Below are positions 56,640 to 64,000 of a stretch of DNA of 64,000 bases, piece by piece. A program made the translations under genes and the position numbers. The stretch is from Nelumbo lutea (Eukaryota; Streptophyta; Magnoliopsida; Proteales; Nelumbonaceae): the NCBI GenBank assembly GCA_022828595.1, contig JAKGHH010000003.1, forward strand, positions 19,592,934 through 19,656,933. Reading direction: 5' to 3'. How positions within the stretch are numbered: the stretch's first letter is position 1; every line of letters begins with the position of its first letter. A model generated the notes under the pieces. It saw only the letters and a list, made by a program, of their open reading frames with translations. It had not been told where the DNA came from and ran no database searches.

Positions 56640-57518
56640 TCAGTAGAAACCAATGTCAAAATTCTGCAGTTCAAACAGATCAGAGCTTGAATCACTCTCT
56701 CTACCATCATCTACATCATCGAACCTTGTAAAGCTCTTCTTCTCTGCTGAGTAATCCTCAACCCAAGTCCTATCTTTCTCTAAAAACCCATGATTCAAGT
56801 TGTTGGTTTTCTCTTCAAGTCCACTGTTGAACTTGAGTAGTTTTTCATCCAACCAAGCCAAATCCATACTTCTTTTCTTATTCAAACCCTCTCGTTTTAA
56901 GCTAATCGAGCTTACCTTCTCATTGTTTTTCGACGGCAAAGGCACCACTTGTTTGTGATCAGAGTAACTAATGGGATCCTTGTACATGTTTGTAGAAGTA
57001 GTACTGTTTGCATAAGGAGGTGTTCTATAACCAGATGAGCTTGAAGATGATCGCATCGACTTTGAATCGGTGGTGGTGCTGGTGCTTCGAAAATGACTAT
57101 TCATGCTTCTGCTCCTCCTTTTTCTCCTTCCACCTGAGCTCTCTTCTTCATCTTTCTCTGACTGTGTACTGGACTTTGATTTCTTCTTCCTGGAAACTGC
57201 TTGGTGGAATAGATAGCTGAGAAAATTGACAAGTCTACCACATGGAGACCTGGGTTTCTTCTGTATATTTTCGTTGATGATTTGGCTTTCGATTTGACGA
57301 GACTGAGACTGAAGCGTATGCCGCATGGGCATGCCCCACTCCTGCCTTTCTTCTCTCATGGCCTTGTGGGAAAGAGCTGCACCATAGAGCCCGAGGACCT
57401 CATTGCAGCCAGAGAAATACTGCTTCGCTTCGAATATATCAAGTTCACTGGAATCATTTCTCCGGTGAACTCGCCTGTAGACCCTTTCTGCTGGGTACGA
57501 GAACCCGGTGACAGACAT
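56640..57518 (-). CDS. BIG GRAIN 1-like protein (BG1-like E type)
   Basis: Single-exon, 292 codons, ATG at 57518, TGA at 56640-56642. BG1-family proteins are plasma-membrane-associated positive regulators of auxin transport/response that affect organ and grain size (established in rice). Diagnostic blocks are NDSSELDIFEAKQYFSG (residues 21-37), the KPRSPCGRLVNFLSYLF motif (88-104), a basic Ser/Arg-rich linker (111-170) and the acidic C-terminal SDSSSDLFELQNFDIG (275-290), matching family order and length. No signal peptide or clear membrane span; the protein is mostly low complexity. The start is supported by the MSVTGFSYP N terminus and a TATA box about 60 bp upstream. The subgroup (E) is from memory and less sure than the family. 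Confidence 0.88.
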   Translation of the reverse strand: MSVTGFSYPAERVYRRVHRRNDSSELDIFEAKQYFSGCNEVLGLYGAALSHKAMREERQEWGMPMRHTLQSQSRQIESQIINENIQKKPRSPCGRLVNFLSYLFHQAVSRKKKSKSSTQSEKDEEESSGGRRKRRSRSMNSHFRSTSTTTDSKSMRSSSSSSGYRTPPYANSTTSTNMYKDPISYSDHKQVVPLPSKNNEKVSSISLKREGLNKKRSMDLAWLDEKLLKFNSGLEEKTNNLNHGFLEKDRTWVEDYSAEKKSFTRFDDVDDGRESDSSSDLFELQNFDIGFY

Positions 57519-57577
57519 GATTGCTGCGGGCTAGCTAGCTAGGGTGTTGTATGGAAATGGAAATGGAGAGAAAGGAA

Positions 57578-57592
57578 GCATATATAGATATA
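57578..57592 (-). promoter_or_regulatory. TATA box of BIG GRAIN 1-like gene
   Basis: Minus strand TATCTATATATGC, about 60-70 bp before the ATG, leaving room for a 5' UTR of some 30-40 bases. Confidence 0.6.
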
Positions 57593-57599
57593 CAAGGAG

Positions 57600-60500
57600 G
57601 GATATGAAGGAATTTTTGAACTTTTGGGGAGACCCACTTGCTTTTTTCTTTTAGCTTTTCTTTTAGCAGAGACCCGGGAGCTGAGGGGGAACAAGTTCTT
57701 ATCGCTTCTTATTCTGTCAATAACAAAAATATTTGTGTCGTGGGTGGGTGTAGAAGCCGTGAGTTTTTCTCTGTCTCCTTGGATTCTCGATGGGCTCTGT
57801 ATTCTGTAGTACACAAACTGGGACTGGCCGGTAGGTGTGGCAATTGGGCGGATTGGATTGAATTTGGTTTTGAATTGAGTTGATTCAATTCATCTAACCT
57901 GCCAACCCATTAATAATTAATAATGCATTTATATAAAATTAAATGAATTGATTTCAATCCAAACTCGCTTTTAGATAATTTTTTTAATAAGTGTAGGGTT
58001 GTTGCTTTAGAACCATCAGTGGAGTTTTAATTCGTGGCATTGAAAGAGACATGTCACTTTATTCTTTCACTGCCCATCACTCCCTGTCCTCAACGTTGGA
58101 GATAATAGAGTCTATAAAGTATTTCATGCCTATAATATCATCCAGGTCTTTGTATACAACATCAACTGGATGGAATGTGACAGTTCGATTAATATTAAAT
58201 TGGGTGAACTCTACATACTTTAATTCAGTAGTATTGAAATTTTGGGTCTTATCTTTGACGAAGGATTTTGGATTGTATAAAAAATAAAAATAAAAAATCA
58301 ATTTTGAAAAATCTGATATTCTATATATAAAAAGACTTGCCAAACGCTGTAACTCAATCTTGGCCATCAATGTCATCAACTCTCTATCTTTTATACGACA
58401 ATATGGTCCATCATCAACCCATATCCCACCCGCTAATATACAAACGCAGGTGCACAAACATAAAAAATAAACCATGCAGACGCAGTTATAGACTGTATTG
58501 ATGCTTACATAGATATTTTACAGGATCAGAACGTGTGAAACTGTGAATTGAACCACGGTATATCCAACCAGACCAGACCAACCTCAGCATCAAGTCTATA
58601 GGAGATCCGGTTTCCTGCACAACCTTTAGCCAATTTCACCAGTGAAATCATTTGCTCTTTCTGAGTCCAACTCCAACTCAGATCTGATACACAGACAAGT
58701 AATTGAGATAATTATAAAACTCAGTTCTAATGTTTGTTTTTTTGTTTGGGCCTCGGTCTACATCAATTCTATATTCATTCTACAACATCGAATACATGTG
58801 GTATGTACGAGCCTGACAAGCCGGACCTAATCGGCTGATTCAATCAGCCAATCAAGACTCAAGAGACAGGGTTGTGAGCACCAAAAAGATTGACCCATTT
58901 TCTGTGCTCCAAATCTAAGGATCAGGCCTGCCTGGCCTACCCACAACTGGAAAAAGTGTACCAGCTTTTTTATTTTTATTTTTTAACGCTGGCCACATGA
59001 AAGGGCCCACGTAGCCGGGTGGCCTCACCATGTAGAGTCCGGATCTTCTGTTCACTACCCACATAACATTGCAGTCACACATGGAGAACATCTCATCCTC
59101 TTATATAGGAATGGCAATGGGGCGGGGATCATATTCCCCGTCCCCAACCCTGACTATGAAATTAACCCATGTCCCTATCCTCAATCCCCCCACTGGGGAT
59201 AAATTTGTCCTCCATCCCCGATCCCTGACAGGGATGGGTCCCCTGAGGGGACCCAAATCCCCAAAATTTTTTTAGATAACAGTATTTATTTGAAAAATAA
59301 ATTTACTTAAAATAAATAAAAATTTTAAATTATAAATAATTTTTAAATATGTTTTGATACATAATTTAAAACGTTTGAAATTTTGGGAGCATTTTGAATT
59401 ATATAGTGGAATCTCTTTATATCCGGTAATTATATTCATTTTGAAATCTAACGTTTTAAAATTTCATATGATTTGGATCTTTGTAATTCTGATGATTTTG
59501 CCAGAATTTGTGTAGGTTGTAAACAAGTTTTAGAATTCTATATAATCTAGAACCAAACATCGGAATTATTGTTAGAATTTCTGCAAAGAATAATCCAAAT
59601 TCTAGTATATTATCCAAACAGCTTCTTTGGTATCCATTTGGGAGTATTGTTCTGGAGTGGTTTCTTGATTTTCACAGATCCCAACTCATAATCTGCAAAT
59701 GTCTGAATTTAATACATAAGTATATCTATTATAATCGGGTCATATCGATAGTAATGTCCGGTTTTGAACTGGTTTGCACATTTACCATAAAAACAACAAT
59801 TTGACGTTTTAGGTAGAATTATCAATTTATATTAATCAGCTTAAAATATTTTAAATAGAAATAAAATCTAACATTTATACTAATCAATCCAAAGAGGCAA
59901 TGACAAGGCAACACCATTGTATCAAATACCCCCTTATTGGGCTGGACCAGACCTGACCCATTGACAATACTACTCATAGGAAAGTTGGTGCTGACTTATA
60001 ACTAAAAGGAGGAAAAGCTCAAGTTTAGAATGAATATGGTCAAATTTCATCTGAGACAATGACTTATCATTGCTTACGGTACCTTTCTAACCAGACAAAG
60101 TTTATATATCTTAGCAGAATTAAAGGGCCCATAAGAGTTGCAAGAAAATCGCAGACTTGATTCAATTTGTGGTAATGGGCGATTAGTCGTTTTGTGGCAA
60201 TGGGCGCTGCTTAGTCCAGGCTCTCCCAAGGCAGATTGATGAACAAGAATTAAAGAATTTAGATTTGTAGGGTATTCGGCGGAACGTCTTAGCATTTCTT
60301 TATGTTTGGTTTGGGGGAAAAAAGTAGGGAAAGCAAAGGAAACCTATAAAAGTTTTATAAAGATTTTTCTATTTTTCCCTTCCTTTCTCTACTTTTTCTT
60401 TCAAACCAAACAGTCTTAAGTGAAAGCGTGGCTATCCCAATAACACACATGGTGCTTTCTAAACCATGTTATGCACATTTGAAATCTCTCTCTCTCTTGG

Positions 60501-61378
60501 TCTCTATTTTTAATTCATTAAAACCATTTCACTAATAAAATCTTTGATTGTCACAATTAGGCTGTGTTTAGTTTAAAGGAAAACTGAGCATTACCATGCA
60601 GAAATGAAAACATACTTTTTTTTACATTCTCCATATTAGTGCCTTTGGATTTATATGGCAGTGGATCAAGTTAAGTGGTAAAGGGGTAAAGCCACACTGA
60701 CACAACCCTAGGTTGGGTCAGCCTTAATCGGGTTGAGGTAAATTTCGGCCAATCCGGTCTGTTGGTATTGTAAATTGAAATATATATATATGCATAAACT
60801 TGACTTAAAAAATGAAAGCAAAACTTTGTTGATATTATATATTCACTTTGAGTTCAACGTGAAATTAAAGAACACAAGATTTTATATACCATTTTGTCAA
60901 AACAAAAAATATAGGATTATTTTACCAAAATATATCAGTACTATTTGGATATTTTACCAAAAACTTGACTCAAATAGATCTTACCTCTAGTACTATTTGG
61001 ATATTTTCCCATTTGGAGACATTTTTTTTTAATGGGATGCGATTTGATTGCAAAGACTAATTTATTTTCGTTTCAAATTTTATTTTATTTTATTTGTTTG
61101 TAATGCAGATAAAGTGATTAAACATAACCTGAAATAGTGCAAAAGAACATGCATTCATCTTATTTGCATTATATCATGCATTAGTATCAGTGCAAATGAG
61201 ATTGTACGTACGATACAAATTAACAAATAGAGTCTAGAAAGCCCGAAGGCAAATCCATTTGACTAGGATCTAAAATTATAGGGTTATGGCACAGCTGCAT
61301 GCTTTCAACGATAGCAAAAATACAGTTAATTGAGGAGGAAGGATAAAGAAATTGTCAAACTCAGATGCAGAAAGAGCA
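57600..61378. other. Intergenic with MITE relics, no gene seen
   Basis: 57830-57960 and 59105-59270 are palindromic relics (GTGTGGCAATTGGGCGG; ATGGGGCGGGGATCA..CCCCTGAGGGGACCC). A 132-codon minus-strand frame at 58077-58475 has no recognised domain. 60300-60416 is a MITE listed separately. Confidence 0.45.
60300..60416. mobile_element. MITE, TTTGGTTTGA family, copy 2
   Basis: TATGTTTGGTTTGGGGGAAA at left and CTTTCAAACCAAACAGTC at right, purine/pyrimidine halves as in 50008-50136. Confidence 0.6.
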
Positions 61379-61789
61379 TTACGAGCAAATTAAGTGATGG
61401 GCTTCCGAGTTTGCGTCATCCCTGTAAATATGCTTGATATCATAGCAAGAGAGGGAGAAGTACCTTGCAATTGTCCAAAAGCATTCTAATATGTGAAGGA
61501 ATGAAATTTTAAAAGGGTAAGAGTGTAAGACCCCAACATGGGTTAAGCAACAACCCTCGAGCCTCCTTCGATCGAGTACTATCACATATTGCAAATAGAG
61601 TGAATGAGTTCGCAAGAGGCCTTCTTCAAGGAAGGCTAAGGCTTCCTCATCAAATGGAGAGCAACAAACTATCTGTTTAGCATTTCCTGCCACCAATATT
61701 GCAAATACCAACACCCACAACATAGAGCAAGCCATTAATGGCCCCATCAACATTAATTTCCACCACGTGAGAGATGGAGCTGACCACAC
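61379..61789 (-). pseudogene. RNase H-like (RVT_3-type) domain remnant, 136-codon frame
   Basis: Minus strand, MWSAPSLTWWKLMLMGPLMA at the start, then VLVFAILVAGNAK, CCSPFDEEALAFLEEGLLR and LQYVIVLDRRRLEGC. This follows the plant RVT_3/RNase H pattern (W..P..G..KLN.DG...G....G..VA....EA.AL..GL..A......+..E.D), but the catalytic Asp after KLN (here KLMLMG) and the later E-x-D (here VLD) are altered. No LINE reverse transcriptase is adjacent. It is either the tail of a decayed LINE or a free-standing relic; the open frame is still long. Confidence 0.5.
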
Positions 61790-61844
61790 TCTAAATTTAA
61801 GTGAATTAAGAATAGCAAATTTGGATCCAAAGAAGACTAACTAA

Positions 61845-62295
61845 GGGTTCAGTTCTGAGCGACTACAAATACAAATATATAAAGTGCAAAACCTTATATT
61901 TTGTATAGCTGCATTTGAAATGATGCAAATAAGTGTGAATGCAAATATATAGCGTGCGAAACTGTTCATATAAATTACAAAGTTGGGTTAGTTTTGCATT
62001 AGCAAATTTACCTTTTTGCCAAACATACTTTAAACTGTAGTGGATGCAAACACTAATTCCAAAAGCCCACTTGAATGCAAATTTATTTCTTTTTTATTGA
62101 TGTATTTGTACATCTCATTATCGATGTAAATATGCATTGAAAAATGTGTTTTTTTTGTCATTTGTCAATGCATAAATGCAATGTTGCCAAAGTGAACCAG
62201 AGTGCAAATTTACCCTGAATCTAGATTTACACTCCATTTGCATCGTTTCCAAATGTATCCTATGTATTTGCATGTGTACTCCTTCCAAACTGAGT
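61845..62295. mobile_element. Tourist-like element, CTCAGTTTGGAAG family, larger diverged copy
   Basis: Left GGGTTCAGTTCTGAGCGACT followed by ACAAATACAAATATA; right TTTGCATGTGTACTCCTTCC followed by AAACTGAGTC. Many TGCAAAT words inside. The longest and most diverged relative of 52093-52207. Confidence 0.5.
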
Positions 62296-62339
62296 CAAAG
62301 GAACAAATGATTATTAGTTTCAGTTGTTGCCTCACAAAG

Positions 62340-62878
62340 ATGTTTGGGTGATAGTTGAGCTGGCCAAGGATGCCACGTGGCAATTTCCACTACCATCATC
62401 TCTCTCTACCATGTCTACACCACGTGTGGTGGAAGAGCATGACCAAGAAAGAGTGTCCTACACGAGCAAGTAAGCAGACTCTGCCGAGGAAGAGGATACC
62501 TCCCAAAAACCTCGACGGATTACCTCATCCTAAAAACTCCATAATCCCTATCCATCTAGGATACAGATACCTCGCTATAAATAGGGCTTGAGGTAAGGGC
62601 CCCATTTTTGGAAGAACACTCTTTGAATACCTCTCTGCACTACCTCTTCGGCTCAGATTAGCATTATTTCAGCTTATTCGGTCTGACCACCTCTTTCTCT
62701 ACCAAATTGTCTTGAATGTCAAAGTACCTACATGGGGAACAACTCCTTGAGCCTTTGACCTTTCTCCTGATTGTAAGTCTTAGTGCGCGACTTTGTCCTT
62801 CCACCTTGGCCTCGTCTAGTTAGCAAGATTATATGATTGTATCCTTGGTTCGAAACACCTCGGGTTGAACACCATCAG
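62340..62878 (+). mobile_element. Probable solo LTR
   Basis: A GC-richer block containing CACGTGG/CCACGTGTGG G-box-like words, a TATA box CTATAAATAGGG, a pyrimidine-rich downstream region, and an end AACACCATCA at 62878 typical of plant Gypsy LTRs. No primer-binding site or internal sequence follows. The left end and target duplication are unresolved. Confidence 0.4.
62573..62585 (+). promoter_or_regulatory. TATA box of the solo LTR
   Basis: GCTATAAATAGGG, a strong plant TATA consensus; transcription would start about 30 bp downstream. Confidence 0.5.
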
Positions 62879-62937
62879 GTCAAAGGGGATAGATATGACC
62901 AATCCTTAAAGGAATAGGAGAAACTTAGGTGGGGCCA

Positions 62938-63129
62938 AGGTTCAAAAAATCAATACAATATGCTTCGTATCGAGCGTATTATATCATATGACCCCACTAT
63001 TTTCTAATGAAAAATATGGATATTAAACTACCCAAAAACCAAATTTAAAAAAAAATAAAAATAAAAAACATATTTCTGCATGGTTCAAAGTACTAATACT
63101 ACATAGAGGCATATCAATACTTGGAACCA
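62938..63129. mobile_element. MULE-like MITE, AAGGTTCAAA family, copy 3
   Basis: AAGGTTCAAAAAATCAATAC at left and GTATTGATATGCC-type complement ending GGAACCAT at right. Interior diverged; no clear target duplication. Confidence 0.45.
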
Positions 63130-63394
63130 TGGGTGGAATTAGTTGTTTTATAAGCTCAAAATTTTAAATTTTATGAATAAGTGCTCACGATTCACAAACT
63201 TTGTCGTAGAAAACTTCTCGTTAGATGGGGTAAGGGTCCAATACAAAACTTGGTCAAATAGAGAGGATAGCTTTAACTAATTCCAACATATCCTGTTGAG
63301 TGTTCACGAACAATAATAATAAGAGGGGTTAACAAAACCTTTTGCATTGTCAAACTGTTTTGTTTTGTCTTTAACTCGCAAAAGTTGTGATGTT

Positions 63395-63680
63395 TCAAAT
63401 ATTTGAATTCGAATCCGATTAGAAAATCCGATATTTGAATTTGTTTCGATATCCAACAAATATTAAAAATTAATATTTGAATTCGATTAAATATTCAAAC
63501 ATTTTATTTATTCGAATTTGACCAATTAATTATTTTAGATAATTAATAAATATTTTATTTATATAAAGCATATAAATATATAAATTATTTATATAATTTA
63601 ACTATTATATATATAAACTATATAAAATATTTAAATATTTTATATATTATATATAAGAATTAAGTAATTGGTCAAAATTG
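63395..63680. mobile_element. AT-rich GAATTCGAAT element, copy 2 (inverted)
   Basis: TTGAATTCGAATCCGATTAG, then the TATATAA core (63550-63650) and TAAGTAATTGGTCAAA. Aligns in reverse with 19791-20274. The right end is lost. Confidence 0.5.
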
Positions 63681-64000
63681 GGTCATGGTTTAAGCATTGT
63701 GTATTGCATGTTGACTTTGTTATTGCAAGGCATATATACTTTTTTTTTTTTCATGCTGCAAGCATATACACTTATGTTATGAAGGATATTTGATAGTTTA
63801 TGTATTTTGTGCACGTTTCAATCAAATGATTGGATTGATGTTTGTACATGCTATTTTACTTGTTAATTGTTTAAATGACAAAAATTTAGATGTGGTTTAT
63901 GGGAGAGTTTGGATTCTGAAGATCCAATTCACTATGAGTTTTGGGGAGGGTATCAATTGCAATGTTTGGAGAGGTGGGGAGGGTGTGGAATTTACAAAAC
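63681..64000. other. Intergenic, no gene seen
   Basis: AT-rich to the window edge; nothing recognised. Confidence 0.5.

Noticed and set aside
58077..58475. 132-codon minus-strand open frame
   Set aside because: No domain recognised, hydrophobic and low-complexity stretch in the middle, no supporting signals; left as unassigned intergenic.
1..64000. tRNA, rRNA, CRISPR, bacterial operon or organelle-derived sequence
   Set aside because: Looked for by eye and not seen; composition and splicing are those of plant nuclear DNA.

Overview
This is a 64-kb piece of a flowering-plant nuclear genome. The evidence is spliced genes with GT..AG introns, a miR156 target site inside an SBP-box gene, plant LTR-retrotransposon lineages (a Copia element and a Tat-type Gypsy element with an antisense ORF), and very many MITEs. 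I could not name the species. The AT-rich intergenic DNA, a 3.9-kb intron and a dicot-style SPL6 N terminus suggest a eudicot or magnoliid rather than a grass, but that is inference. I found no rRNA, tRNA, CRISPR or bacterial-type features.

Only two host genes are well supported, both on the minus strand. Positions 1-6140 (plus a leader to about 6900) hold an SPL6-like SQUAMOSA-promoter-binding transcription factor. Three coding exons are visible, the SBP zinc-finger domain is split by intron 1, and exon 3 carries a miR156 recognition site; the 3' end runs off the left edge. Positions 56640-57518 hold an intronless BIG GRAIN 1-like gene with a TATA box about 60 bp before its ATG. A third, weak candidate is a small unrecognised spliced transcript near 33600-33960.

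Everything else is mobile or repeat DNA in layers. 6.9-24 kb: AT-rich intergenic DNA with Tourist-like and other MITEs, a nested palindromic element (11838-12967), a 258-bp tandem duplication (20803-21318) and a possible SINE. 24.4-33.5 kb: a dead Copia element (minus strand) whose two LTRs are separated by its pol remnant and by a 5'-truncated Tat-type Gypsy element (plus strand) with an antisense ORF, a 642-bp internal duplication and LTR minisatellites. 34.1-35.8 kb: a Pack-MULE with a perfect 9-bp target duplication carrying a subtilase fragment and a GATA-factor fragment. 35.9-36.3 kb: a cluster of a foldback MITE family that recurs across the window. 36.7-38.7 kb: a non-autonomous Helitron with canonical ends. 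38.7-39.2 kb: a MULE-type foldback MITE. 39.74-39.93 kb: a near-perfect 74-bp-arm hairpin. 46.1-47.35 kb: a second gene-carrying MULE holding an LRR receptor-kinase fragment, itself inserted in another repeat. 52.1-52.9 kb: a Tourist MITE at the edge of a MULE, partly duplicated. 54.0-56.2 kb: a minus-strand Gypsy-type LTR with primer-binding site, built largely of minisatellites with 15-, 14-, 53- and 49-bp periods. 57.6-64 kb: relics, including an RNase H-like ORF and a probable solo LTR.

The two genes show no sign of working together. The window is best read as two isolated regulatory genes in a transposon-rich landscape in which MULEs have captured pieces of at least three host genes.
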